A stretch of 64,000 bases of DNA. It comes from Sphingobacteriales bacterium. GTDB lineage: Bacteria > Bacteroidota > Bacteroidia > Chitinophagales > Chitinophagaceae. Shown here piece by piece: positions 41,825-49,816 of the stretch. The notes under the pieces were generated by a model. It ran no database searches. It was not told the DNA's origin and saw only the letters and a list, made by a program, of their open reading frames with translations. Numbering within the stretch: position 1 is the first letter of the stretch; each line of letters opens with the position of its first letter. A program made the translations under genes and the position numbers. The stretch covers positions 1 to 64,000 of the forward strand of contig JACPUV010000008.1 in assembly GCA_016192105.1 (NCBI GenBank), read 5' to 3'.

Positions 41825-41899
41825 GGGAGTTTAGCTCAGCTGGTTCAGAGCATCTGCCTTACAAGCAGAGGGTCGGCGGTTCGAACCCGTCAACTCCCA
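41825..41899 (+). tRNA. tRNA-Val (anticodon TAC)
   Basis: A 75-nt cloverleaf: acceptor GGGAGTT/AACTCCC, D arm GCTC..GAGC, anticodon stem TCTGC/GCAGA with loop CTTACAA (anticodon TAC, Val), T arm with TTCGAAC, discriminator A. The CCA end is not encoded. It has its own promoter and terminator. Confidence 0.96.
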
Positions 41900-41904
41900 C
41901 AAGG

Positions 41905-41935
41905 AAAGGTTTCAGTTCAAACTGAAACCTTTTTG
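41905..41935 (+). terminator. intrinsic terminator after tRNA-Val
   Basis: A perfect 12-bp stem (41905-41916 with 41921-41932) and a TCAA loop, followed by T residues, starting 5 nt after the tRNA. Confidence 0.88.
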
Positions 41936-41999
41936 TTTTCCCGGGAAGAAGGTTGCGCGCTCAGTTTTCCCGTTAGTTACTTCATAAAAAAATCACCTC

Positions 42000-42548
42000 A
42001 TGGCGGCTTCTTATTGTGAATTTGTCCAAACCAAAGGAAAAGATACCCTGCATCGCCTGTATCATGACCTTGAATATGGGTTTCCGATCCATGACGATAA
42101 TCTTCTTTTTGCAAGACTCGTGCTGGAAATAAACCAGGCCGGTCTTAGCTGGGAGACCATTTTGAAGAAAAAGGATCATTTTTTCATTGCTTACGAGGGA
42201 TTTAATATCGGGAAAGTAGCCCGGTTTTCTGAAAGAAAAAGGGAGAAATTACTACAGGATGCCGGTATTATCCGGAACCGACTGAAAGTAGAAGCGGCGG
42301 TTTACAATGCCGGGCAAATCCTGTTGCTGCAGAAAGAACACGGGTCATTCCGGGAATGGCTGGATGCCCATCACCCACGCAGCAAAGAAGAATGGGTCAA
42401 ATTGTTTAAAGCTCATTTCCGGTTTACCGGGGGTGAGATCGTCAATGAATTCCTGATGAGTACCGGTTACCTGCCGGGAGCGCATGTGGAATCCTGCCCC
42501 GTGTACCGGAAACTGATGAAAGCTAAACCCAAATGGGCTGAAAAATAG
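42000..42548 (+). CDS. tag: DNA-3-methyladenine glycosylase I
   Basis: A 182-residue base-excision repair enzyme that removes 3-methyladenine. It matches the Tag family: YHDLEYGFPIHDD near residue 21, LEINQAGLSWETILKKKDHF near 43 and LQDAGIIRNRLKVEA near 83. The zinc ligands of Tag are plausibly Cys6, His22 and the C-terminal pair in GAHVESCPV (His-xxx-Cys). It is somewhat shorter in the C-terminal half than E. coli Tag, as in many homologues of this phylum. Confidence 0.92.
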   Translation: MAASYCEFVQTKGKDTLHRLYHDLEYGFPIHDDNLLFARLVLEINQAGLSWETILKKKDHFFIAYEGFNIGKVARFSERKREKLLQDAGIIRNRLKVEAAVYNAGQILLLQKEHGSFREWLDAHHPRSKEEWVKLFKAHFRFTGGEIVNEFLMSTGYLPGAHVESCPVYRKLMKAKPKWAEK

Positions 42549-42572
42549 CAGGCAGGGAGCTTCAGTAAAAAA

Positions 42573-42863
42573 TTAATTCGGATTTACTTCCGGCAGCCGG
42601 TAATGCTGGCCATCCAGCACGAACAATTCGTCTATTTCCCAGGTCCAGAATTTACAGAGCGGGGATTTCTTCAGTATTTTCTCTACCTCTTTTTTACTCG
42701 CGGCATTCAGCGTGATCCAGGAACGGTGGGTTTCCATGCTGACCGCATAATGATCAATCGTTCCCTTGTTGATCAGGAAATTGATATACGTGCGGTGAGA
42801 AGGAACCTGTTCCATGAAAGCCTCGCTCATTTCAAATTGTATGGTGACCTGGTACTTCTGCAT
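42573..42863 (-). CDS. small protein, muconolactone-isomerase-like fold
   Basis: A 96-residue protein (MQKYQVTIQFEMSEAFME at the start, then GTIDHYAVSMETHRSWITL and EVEKILKKSPLCKFWTWEIDEL). The pattern and length fit the dimeric alpha/beta-barrel group that includes muconolactone delta-isomerase, but active-site evidence is lacking. ATG 42863 is preferred to an upstream TTG. Function unknown. Confidence 0.7.
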   Translation of the reverse strand: MQKYQVTIQFEMSEAFMEQVPSHRTYINFLINKGTIDHYAVSMETHRSWITLNAASKKEVEKILKKSPLCKFWTWEIDELFVLDGQHYRLPEVNPN

Positions 42864-42929
42864 ACATAAATAAGACAATCTAAATATAGGAAAGTTGCAG
42901 CCGGGGGAAGAAAGTTTTGTAGCGGGGGT

Positions 42930-43034
42930 GGGGAGTGAGGAGTGGGGAGTGGGGAGTGGAGAGTGGAGAGTGGAGAGTGGAGAGTGGAGAGTGGGGAGTG
43001 GGGAGTGGGGAGTGGAGAATAGGGAATGGGGAAT
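42930..43034. repeat. heptamer array (GGGGAGT/GGAGAGT type)
   Basis: Fifteen consecutive 7-bp units, mainly GGGGAGT and GGAGAGT, ending in GGAGAAT, AGGGAAT, GGGGAAT. One strand is almost pure purine with several G4 runs from 42924, so G-quadruplex or triplex formation is possible. It lies between the small protein gene at 42573 and tRNA-Val. Read in frame, 21 bp give a 7-residue period, but no gene is likely. Confidence 0.9.
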
Positions 43035-43100
43035 GGGGTGGAATTACCGGGCGAGTAAGAAATATTGATTTTCCTGCTTTTGGATTTCCGGCTTCTCCAG

Positions 43101-43137
43101 TAAAAAAAGAAACCCTCCGTAGCGAATGCAAGGAGGG
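43101..43137 (-). terminator. intrinsic terminator after tRNA-Val (GAC)
   Basis: On the minus strand a CCCTCC/GGAGGG stem with a 13-nt loop is followed by a run of T (plus-strand A run at 43102-43108). It lies just downstream of the tRNA at 43141-43218. Confidence 0.8.
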
Positions 43138-43140
43138 CGC

Positions 43141-43218
43141 TGGTGGAACGTACTGGGCTCGAACCAGTGACCCCTACTCTGTCAAAGTAATGCTCTGAAC
43201 CAACTGAGCTAACGTTCC
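43141..43218 (-). tRNA. tRNA-Val (anticodon GAC)
   Basis: Cloverleaf on the minus strand: acceptor GGAACGT/ACGTTCC, D arm GCTC..GAGC, anticodon stem TTACT/AGTAG with loop TTGACAG (anticodon GAC, Val), T arm ACTGG-TTCGAGC-CCAGT, discriminator A and an encoded CCA (43141-43143). It differs from the other tRNA-Val here, which lacks encoded CCA. Confidence 0.94.
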
Positions 43219-43243
43219 GGGGCTGTAAAAATAAGTTCTTTCT

Positions 43244-44524
43244 TTATATTTTCCACGGTACAACCGAGTTTACCCATTCTTCCCGGTAGGGCGTGGTAAC
43301 CCGGATATAATTGTCCGTGTATCCTTCCATCATCCCGTTCTTGTCATGATGCTCAAACAACACCGTACGGGTCTGTCCTGCATGCTGCTCCGTGAAATAC
43401 TGCATCTTCATCCAGGAGAGGTTGCGCAGGATTTTATTCCGCTCATTCCGGGTATGTACCGGAACCACCGGTTTAATATCCAGGGCAGGGGTATTGTCCC
43501 GCTCTGAATAAGTAAACACATGCAGGTAGGATACATCCAGTGAATGCAGGAAATCGAATGTGTCTTTGAAATCTTCCTCTGTTTCACCCGGGAATCCCAC
43601 GATCACATCCACTCCGATCGCGCAATCGGGCATCAGTCTTTTAATCAGGTTCACCCGTTCGGCATACAATTCCCTTCTGTACCTGCGGCGCATGGCCCCA
43701 AGGGTCTTGTTACTCCCGCTTTGCAGGGGAATATGGAAATGCGGCATGAACTTATCACTGTTCGCCACATATTCAATGATCTCATTGGTCAGCAGGTTCG
43801 GTTCGATCGAAGAGATCCGGTAACGGCTGATGCCTTCGACCTTGTCAAGCGCTTTGACCAGCTCAAAGAAGGTTTCTTCCCTTCCGTTTATCCCGGCAGG
43901 GACGGTGCCTTTTCCGAAATCTCCCAGGTTGACGCCGGTCAGAACGATCTCTTTCACTCCGCCAGTCGCCAGTTCTTCCGCGTTTTTTACCACGTTGGCA
44001 ATCGTATCGCTCCGGCTTTTACCCCGGGCCATGGGAATGGTACAGAAAGAGCAGGTATAATCACAGCCATCCTGTACTTTCAGGAATGTACGGGTCCTGT
44101 CATTGACGGACCAGGAGGAATGAAAGCCGGAAACTTCTTCAATATCACAACTGCAGATCCTGGCTGAATCGCCTTTGGTCAGTTCCCGGATATGCCGGCC
44201 AATATTGAATTTCTCCGCAGCACCCAATACCAGGTCCACGCCGGGAATCTCTGCAATTTCTTTGGGTTTCAGCTGGGCATAACAGCCTGTGATCACCACC
44301 AGGCTTTCCGGCGCTTTGCGCTGGATACGGCGGACCAGTTGCCGGCATTCCTTATCGGCATTATCGGTCACCGAACAGGTATTGATCACATACACATCGG
44401 CCAGGGCGTCAAACTCTGTTTTCTCAAAACCTTCCTGCTCCAGCATACGGGAAAGGGAGGAGGTTTCTGAAAAATTGAGTTTGCAGCCAAGGGTATGAAA
44501 GGCAATGGTCCTGGATGCTGCCAT
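43244..44524 (-). CDS. mtaB: tRNA t6A37 methylthiotransferase
   Basis: A 426-residue radical-SAM enzyme that adds a methylthio group to t6A37 of tRNAs. N-terminal UPF0004 domain with cysteines in FHTLGCKLNFSE (near 14), NTCSVTDNAD (near 49) and ITGCYAQLKP (near 79); radical-SAM cluster CDYTCSFCTIP (CxxxCxxC) near 153; and a C-terminal TRAM-like part. The LGCKLN motif identifies the MtaB branch rather than MiaB. Its -7 box ends 8 nt before the ATG. Confidence 0.95.
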   Translation of the reverse strand: MAASRTIAFHTLGCKLNFSETSSLSRMLEQEGFEKTEFDALADVYVINTCSVTDNADKECRQLVRRIQRKAPESLVVITGCYAQLKPKEIAEIPGVDLVLGAAEKFNIGRHIRELTKGDSARICSCDIEEVSGFHSSWSVNDRTRTFLKVQDGCDYTCSFCTIPMARGKSRSDTIANVVKNAEELATGGVKEIVLTGVNLGDFGKGTVPAGINGREETFFELVKALDKVEGISRYRISSIEPNLLTNEIIEYVANSDKFMPHFHIPLQSGSNKTLGAMRRRYRRELYAERVNLIKRLMPDCAIGVDVIVGFPGETEEDFKDTFDFLHSLDVSYLHVFTYSERDNTPALDIKPVVPVHTRNERNKILRNLSWMKMQYFTEQHAGQTRTVLFEHHDKNGMMEGYTDNYIRVTTPYREEWVNSVVPWKI

Positions 44525-44532
44525 AGAGCCTG

Positions 44533-44540
44533 CAAAGATA
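44533..44540 (-). promoter_or_regulatory. -7 box TATCTTTG of mtaB
   Basis: Exact TAnnTTTG match on the minus strand, 8 nt before the mtaB ATG. Confidence 0.55.
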
Positions 44541-44634
44541 AGTAAGAAGGGAGATTTCGGGAATGAAAAGGATTAAAATGACTTAGATGTGTGGCTGTCA
44601 CCAATTTACTTTTAATTTGTAAAAATTACCGGTT

Positions 44635-45108
44635 TTGAATAAGAAGTGGGTCCCTTATATACTGATGCTGCTGATGCTCGGAGCGATTTTTTTTATCCGG
44701 CAATGCCAGCGTACCAAAGAACCGGCTCCCGGGCCGGATATAACCCGCCGGGATGATCCAGTGGATCCGGCAAGCAAGCCCGGCCGCCGCGATAAGGGCT
44801 TTGACCGCCGGGTTTCTTACCTGGAGTACAGCAGCCATGCCAAATGCCGGATGCAGTGCCGCAGGATATCCCAGGCTGAAGTGGAGGAGATCATGCGGGA
44901 GGGTAAGATTAATTATAATAAGAGCGATTTGCAAAATGCGCGTTGCCCCCGCTATGCCGTGGAGGGTATTACAATAGATGAACAGCGGGTGCGTATCGTG
45001 TTTGCCCAGTGCAATGATAAAACCGTGGTGGTGACCGTGATTGACCTGGAAACAGACTTCAGTTGTGATTGTCCCGGGGATGATAATAACTATAAAAACC
45101 GTCCGTAA
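44635..45108 (+). CDS. membrane-anchored DUF4258 protein
   Basis: A 157-residue protein with an N-terminal membrane anchor (WVPYILMLLMLGAIFFI), a Pro/Arg-rich linker and a DUF4258 domain from about residue 63 (YSSHAKCRMQCRRISQAEVEEIM, split: YSSHAKCRMQCR, RISQAEVEEIM) to CDCPGDD near 148. DUF4258 has a toxin-like RelE/BrnT-type fold in some members, but the role of this anchored form is unknown. Start is TTG at 44635. It overlaps the PlsC gene by one base (TAATG). Confidence 0.75.
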   Translation: MNKKWVPYILMLLMLGAIFFIRQCQRTKEPAPGPDITRRDDPVDPASKPGRRDKGFDRRVSYLEYSSHAKCRMQCRRISQAEVEEIMREGKINYNKSDLQNARCPRYAVEGITIDEQRVRIVFAQCNDKTVVVTVIDLETDFSCDCPGDDNNYKNRP

Positions 45109-45896
45109 TGAAGAACCTGCTGAAACCATTGCGGTGGGTTTATTCCCTTTATGCTTTTTTCTGTTTTGTGGTCATCATGCTGGTCCTGTTCCCTTTCAGC
45201 ATTATTGCCAGTTTTTTTGGCAGGATAAAAGGAGGAAATATGGTCATGCGGCTCTGTATGGTTTGGGCAGATGCCTGGTTCTTTGTCATTGGCATCCGGC
45301 ACCGGAAGATATTCGAAGCGCCGCATGATAAAAAGAAGCCCTATATTTTTGTAAGCAATCATATTTCCTATCTTGATGCGGCCATGATCCCTAAGGCATT
45401 CCGGCAACCGGTTCGTCCTCTTGGAAAGGTGGAAATGAGCAAGGTTCCGGTATTTGGTTTTTTTTACCGCAACGCGATTGTTACCGTGGACCGCAGCAGT
45501 GCCGCCAACCGGGCCAGCAGTGTGCGGATCCTGAAATCGCTGATCAGTAAAGGAATCTCTGTGATGGTTTTTCCGGAAGGCACTTTCAATACAGGACCAA
45601 AGCCGCTGAAAGAATTCTATGACGGCGCTTTCCGGGTAGCTATTGAGACACAAACCCCGGTAAAACCTGTTTTATTCCTGGACGCCTTCCGGAGAATGCC
45701 CTACGAAGGTTTATTCAGGATGAGCCCCGGCCGCAGCCGAATTCTTTACCTGGAAGAAATTCCCGTATCCGGGTTAACAACAGCCGATGTTCCGTTGTTA
45801 AAAGAAAAAGTGTACCGTATTATGGAGAAAAAATTGGTGGAATATGGAGGGGGGAGGGAGTCGGGAGTCAGTAGTCGGGAGTCTGCCTCGCAGTAG
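45108..45896 (+). CDS. plsC: 1-acyl-sn-glycerol-3-phosphate acyltransferase family protein
   Basis: A 262-residue membrane acyltransferase with an N-terminal helix (YSLYAFFCFVVIMLVLFPF), motif I NHISYLDAAM (His-x4-Asp) near residue 81 and motif III FPEGTFNTGPK near 155. The family adds the second acyl chain in phosphatidic-acid synthesis. The last 15 or so residues (GGGRESGVSSRESASQ) are encoded by a heptamer array and are probably a recent extension of the gene. One-base overlap with the DUF4258 gene couples them. Confidence 0.88.
   Translation: MKNLLKPLRWVYSLYAFFCFVVIMLVLFPFSIIASFFGRIKGGNMVMRLCMVWADAWFFVIGIRHRKIFEAPHDKKKPYIFVSNHISYLDAAMIPKAFRQPVRPLGKVEMSKVPVFGFFYRNAIVTVDRSSAANRASSVRILKSLISKGISVMVFPEGTFNTGPKPLKEFYDGAFRVAIETQTPVKPVLFLDAFRRMPYEGLFRMSPGRSRILYLEEIPVSGLTTADVPLLKEKVYRIMEKKLVEYGGGRESGVSSRESASQ
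45859..45886. repeat. heptamer array (AGTCGGG type) inside the 3' end of plsC
   Basis: Four 7-bp units AGTCGGG, AGTCAGT, AGTCGGG, AGTCTGC, read through as the C-terminal residues of the acyltransferase. The same AGTCTGC word forms the array at 6002. Confidence 0.75.
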
Positions 45897-45951
45897 CACC
45901 AGCGAAGGCGGGTTGGGAGCCTGCCTCGCAGTAGCGCCGCGAAGGCGGGTC
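45878..45951. repeat. two GC-rich REP-like direct repeats
   Basis: Two copies of about 36 bp (45878-45914 and 45916-45951) share GGAG(T/C)CTGCCTCGCAGTAG and GCGAAGGCGGGT. Inside each, CTGCCTCGC and GCGAAGGCGGG are nearly inverted, so each can fold as a hairpin. The spacer is between plsC and priA. Confidence 0.75.
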
Positions 45952-46002
45952 AATAGCCTGAAGAACTAATAGTAAGTAACTTTAATAGGAACCAAAGCAT
46001 AC

Positions 46003-48444
46003 TTGTACGCAGAAATTATCATACCCGCCGCTTTACCCAGGAACTACACATGGTCGGTTCCGAAGCACCTGCTGGACCTGGTGAAACCCGGCTGCCGGGT
46101 GGAAGTGAACCTGGGCCGGAGCAAGAAATATGCCGGGGTGGTAAAAAAGCTGCTGGAGGAAAAACCGGAGCATTTCGAAACAAAGGATATCCTGAATCTG
46201 CTGGATGCCGAGCCTGTTGTTTTTGAAGAACAGCTGAAACTCTGGGAATGGATCGCTTCTTACTATATGTGCAGTGAAGGGGAAGTGATGGCCGCGGCTC
46301 TTCCGGCTCATTTCAAATTATCCAGCGAGACCATCCTGGTGTACAATGAAGAGTTCGGGGATGATTTTTCACTGCTTGATCATGATGAATACATTGTGGG
46401 GGAGGCCCTGCTGCTCAAAAAGGAATTAAACCTGAATGAAGTGCAGCAGTTGCTGGATTCTTCCCATGTCTATCCCGTCATCAACCGGCTGATTCATAAG
46501 AAAGTTTGTTTTGTATGGGAGGCATTGAAACAAACCTATTCCCCGAAGAAGGAAACCTATGTATTGCTGAACCCGGACTATGACAATGAAGAAAAATTAT
46601 CTGAGTTGCTGAATAACTGGACCCGTGCCCCGAAGCAAATGGAGTTACTGCTCAGTTACCTGCACCTGGTCAAAACCGAAGGAGAAGTGACAAAGGGGGC
46701 ATTACTGAAAAAATCGGGCGCTTCGGATGCACAGTTGAAAGGGCTGCTGGAAAAACAGATTCTCCGGGTAGAGAAAAGGGTAATAGACCGGATTCAGTAC
46801 CTGCCCAAAAATGTGACGATTGATTTTACCTTAACGAAAGCCCAGCAGGAGGCGCTGGATAAGGTAAAAGAACAGTTGCAGTCAAAAGCCGTTTGCCTGT
46901 TGCATGGGGTCACATCCAGTGGCAAGACCAATATTTATATCAAACTGATTGAAGCGTATATCAAGGAGGGTAAACAGGTTTTATATATGCTTCCCGAGAT
47001 TGCCCTGACTTCCCAGGTGATCCGGCGGCTGCAAAAACATTTCGGAGGTTATATCGGTATTTATCATTCCAAGTTCTCCCAGAATGAGCGGGTGGAGATT
47101 TGGAATAAAGTAAAGAACGGCGAGTTGCGGGTGATCCTCGGGGCCCGGTCATCCGTATTCCTGCCTTTTCAGAACCTGGGACTGGTAATTTGTGATGAAG
47201 AACATGATACTTCGTTTAAACAGCAGGACCCTGCACCGCGGTACAATGGCAGGGATGCTGCTATTTATTTTGCTTCCCTGTTTGGCGCCAAAGCGCTGCT
47301 GGGAAGTGGTACTCCTTCAGTGGAGAGTTATTACAATGCCGCAACGGGTAAATACGGGCTGGTAGAATTGCTTCAGCGATTCGGTGACCTGCAGTTGCCC
47401 CAGATTCAATTTGTGGATACAAGGAGCATCATTCAGAAAGACAAATCGAGGATCATCCTTTCCCCGGCACTGGTAGAAGCGGTAAAGCAGGTGCTGGAAA
47501 GAGGCAAACAGGTAATCCTTTTCCAGAACCGGCGGGGTTATGATCCCTACCAGGTTTGCGGGGTCTGCGGGTGGATTCCGCAATGCAAATACTGCGATGT
47601 CTCACTGACCTATCATAAGCTCAGCAATAAACTGGTTTGCCATTATTGCGGCACAACCTACCCGCCGGTATATGCCTGTGCTGCCTGCGGCAGTGATAAA
47701 TTTGCGCAACGCAATTTCGGAACGGAGAAAATAGAGGAACAGTTACAGGATACCTTTCCCGAAGCAAAAGTGGCCCGTATGGATATGGATACAGTCCGGG
47801 GAAAAAACGCACACGATGTCCTGATCCAGCAGTTTGAACAAAAAAGGATTGATATACTCGTTGGTACACAGATGGTGGTCAAGGGACTTGACTTCGACAA
47901 TGTGGACCTGGTGGGTATCCTCGATGCGGACGGGCTCCTGCATTTCGCCGACTTCCGGGTCAATGAGCGGGCCTTTCAATTAATGGAGCAGGTAAGCGGG
48001 CGCGCAGGGCGAAAAGAAGAAACCGGCAAAGTGCTGGTGCAAACCTCCCAACCCCAGCACCCCTTGCTGCAAATAGTACAGCAGCATGATTTCAAAGCCA
48101 TGTTCACGGAAGAAATTAAGAAGCGGAAAGAATTTGCATATCCTCCGTTCTCGAGAACCATCCACCTCACTTTTAAACACAAACTGAAAGAAGTGGTGGA
48201 AAGGGCCGCGGTTCAGTTTACCAATACCCTGAAAAATAAATATGGGAATTACCTGGTTGGCCCCGCCGAACCGGTCATCGGCCGTATCCGCAATCAATAC
48301 CTGATGGAATTGCTGTTCAAACTCCCGCGCGATGGGAAAACCATCAGTCAATGCAAGAAAGATATCCTGGATCAGGTGGCCATACTGCACAATGAGAAAT
48401 CATTCCGGAGTGTGACGGTGGTGGCGGATGTGGATGCGGTATGA
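46003..48444 (+). CDS. priA: primosomal protein N' (replication restart helicase PriA)
   Basis: An 813-residue helicase that reloads the replisome at stalled forks. N-terminal DNA-binding domain (YAEIIIPAALPRNYTW), Walker A LLHGVTSSGKTNIY near 300, DEAH-type VICDEEHD near 394, eight cysteines of the zinc-binding region at about 520-563 (CGVCGWIPQCKYC, CHYCGTTYPPVYACAACG), and helicase motifs V/VI (VGTQMVVKGLDF, QVSGRAGRKE). The start is TTG at 46003, with AGGA 12 nt upstream, and matches the family N terminus. Confidence 0.95.
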   Translation: MYAEIIIPAALPRNYTWSVPKHLLDLVKPGCRVEVNLGRSKKYAGVVKKLLEEKPEHFETKDILNLLDAEPVVFEEQLKLWEWIASYYMCSEGEVMAAALPAHFKLSSETILVYNEEFGDDFSLLDHDEYIVGEALLLKKELNLNEVQQLLDSSHVYPVINRLIHKKVCFVWEALKQTYSPKKETYVLLNPDYDNEEKLSELLNNWTRAPKQMELLLSYLHLVKTEGEVTKGALLKKSGASDAQLKGLLEKQILRVEKRVIDRIQYLPKNVTIDFTLTKAQQEALDKVKEQLQSKAVCLLHGVTSSGKTNIYIKLIEAYIKEGKQVLYMLPEIALTSQVIRRLQKHFGGYIGIYHSKFSQNERVEIWNKVKNGELRVILGARSSVFLPFQNLGLVICDEEHDTSFKQQDPAPRYNGRDAAIYFASLFGAKALLGSGTPSVESYYNAATGKYGLVELLQRFGDLQLPQIQFVDTRSIIQKDKSRIILSPALVEAVKQVLERGKQVILFQNRRGYDPYQVCGVCGWIPQCKYCDVSLTYHKLSNKLVCHYCGTTYPPVYACAACGSDKFAQRNFGTEKIEEQLQDTFPEAKVARMDMDTVRGKNAHDVLIQQFEQKRIDILVGTQMVVKGLDFDNVDLVGILDADGLLHFADFRVNERAFQLMEQVSGRAGRKEETGKVLVQTSQPQHPLLQIVQQHDFKAMFTEEIKKRKEFAYPPFSRTIHLTFKHKLKEVVERAAVQFTNTLKNKYGNYLVGPAEPVIGRIRNQYLMELLFKLPRDGKTISQCKKDILDQVAILHNEKSFRSVTVVADVDAV

Positions 48445-48452
48445 TCAGGTGG

Positions 48453-48529
48453 CGGATGTCGGGTGTCAGGTGTCAGGTGTCGGGTGTCAGGTGTCTGGTG
48501 TCCGGTGTCGGGTGTCGGGTGTCAGGTGT
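48453..48529. repeat. heptamer array (CNGGTGT type)
   Basis: Eleven 7-bp units (CGGATGT, then CGGGTGT, CAGGTGT, CTGGTGT and CCGGTGT variants) starting 8 bp after the priA stop. Confidence 0.9.
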
Positions 48530-48558
48530 CTGGGAACAGCCCATTCTGAGAGCATTTA

Positions 48559-49099
48559 TCAGAATCTGAAACCTACTCCGAAACGGAGGTCGTTTCTGCG
48601 TCCATCGTTGATGTCAAAAAATACATCCCTGAATTGTTTGGATAACCCGATTGAATAACGGCCTTCTGCAAAAAGATGTTTACTGAAATGGTATTGGGCG
48701 CCAGTCCCGATTGAAATACCCGCAAATCCGGATTTACTTCGTTTCTGGCTGGCAAAACGATCGGCCGTAATATCCAGCTTTGGACCCGGAAAAACGGCGG
48801 TTCGGTCATTCAGCATTTGTTTGAGGTGGATCGTTGCTTCAATAAAATGCCGGTTATTTACCCAGGAGAAGAGCAACTCATTCATCAGTAAAGTGGTGGA
48901 GCCAATATGGTTTTCGGTGAAAATGCCCCCATAGATGGTTGAACCAACAAAGCCAGTCTTACTGCTATTGGTTTCCACTCCATGATGACCATGTGGTTAA
49001 AGCCTCCTTTTATACCAAACATGATTTCTTTTCTTTTTGTGCATATAAGGCGTTGCCGCATAACAGTCCGGCGATTGCCAGCAGGAGTATTTTTCTCAT
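48559..49099 (-). pseudogene. broken outer-membrane beta-barrel protein gene
   Basis: The ATG at 49099 opens a clear signal peptide (RKILLLAIAGLLCGNALYAQ) but that frame stops after about 29 codons. The expected continuation MFGIKGGFN lies in a second frame, and from HGVETNSSKTGFVGSTIYGG onward the barrel runs in a third frame to a C-terminal phenylalanine (NDLRFGVGFRF), the usual barrel ending. Two frameshifts within about 60 bp therefore disrupt a protein of some 175 residues. The downstream frame alone (139 codons from a GTG) would lack a signal peptide. Probably decayed. Confidence 0.7.
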
Positions 49100-49198
49100 A
49101 AAGAAGATGTATTTGTCCATGACCCGGTGTCCGGCCGGCTTGTCTGAAAACGCATCCTGCTGCTGAACATTGCTCCAATTTAGTACACCTTGATCTTT

Positions 49199-49801
49199 TT
49201 AACCGGTTTTTTTGACCGCGTTGATCATCGCTTTGGCTACCTCACTGGCTTTTACCGGCCGGTATTTCGCCGGAATGATAAAAGAAAACAGGGGCATCAG
49301 CCAGCCTGCCAGTTTTTCGGTGAAGCGGAATTCCTTGCGGTTGCCGATCAGTACCGATGGCCGCAGGATATAAACGGATTCAATCCCCGCGGCCTGTATG
49401 GCTTCTTCGATTTCACCTTTCAGTTTCAGGTAAAAATTTCTGCGCTGGCTGTTCGCTCCTACAGCAGATACCAGGACAAATTTTTCACAGCCACATAGTT
49501 TGCCCAGTTTGGCCGCGTTAACCGGGATGTCATAATCGATCTTACGGTAGGCGTCTTTATCTCCCCTCACTTTTTTCTGCGTGGTGCCGATCGCACTAAA
49601 GATCACATCCGTTCCTTCCAGGGCCAGCCGGAAATTTTCCTTATCAGTAAAGTCGATCAGTTTTTTTTCCAGTTTGGGGTGGGAAATATCAACCGGTCGC
49701 CTGACCAGGATACGCACGGTGTCGAAATAAGGATCCTTCAGCAGGAGTTCCAGTAAATGGCCGCCTACCAGGCCGGTGGCACCGATGATAGTAGCTGTCA
49801 T
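49199..49801 (-). CDS. NAD(P)H-binding Rossmann-fold protein
   Basis: A 200-residue protein with an N-terminal dinucleotide-binding motif ATIIGATGLVGGHLLELLL, then DVIFSAIGTTQKK near 66, FVLVSAVGANSQRRNFYLKLKG near 110 (a variant serine/tyrosine/lysine site) and YILRPSVLIGNR near 144. It resembles the short atypical SDRs related to HTATIP2/TIP30 and YraR. Substrate unknown. It lies 15 bp downstream of the amylase gene on the same strand. Confidence 0.85.
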   Translation of the reverse strand: MTATIIGATGLVGGHLLELLLKDPYFDTVRILVRRPVDISHPKLEKKLIDFTDKENFRLALEGTDVIFSAIGTTQKKVRGDKDAYRKIDYDIPVNAAKLGKLCGCEKFVLVSAVGANSQRRNFYLKLKGEIEEAIQAAGIESVYILRPSVLIGNRKEFRFTEKLAGWLMPLFSFIIPAKYRPVKASEVAKAMINAVKKTG

Positions 49802-49816
49802 GGTATATAAGATTGA

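Noticed and set aside
42880..43198. Open frames through the GGGGAGT array on both strands, with 7-residue repeats such as HSPLSTP or SGEWRVE
   Set aside because: The amino-acid repeats simply follow from a 7-bp DNA repeat; both frames run into the tRNA-Val region and have no start context.
36103..43218. Functional cluster of valS with two tRNA-Val genes
   Set aside because: They are 3-7 kb apart, on both strands, with own promoters and terminators; most likely coincidence.
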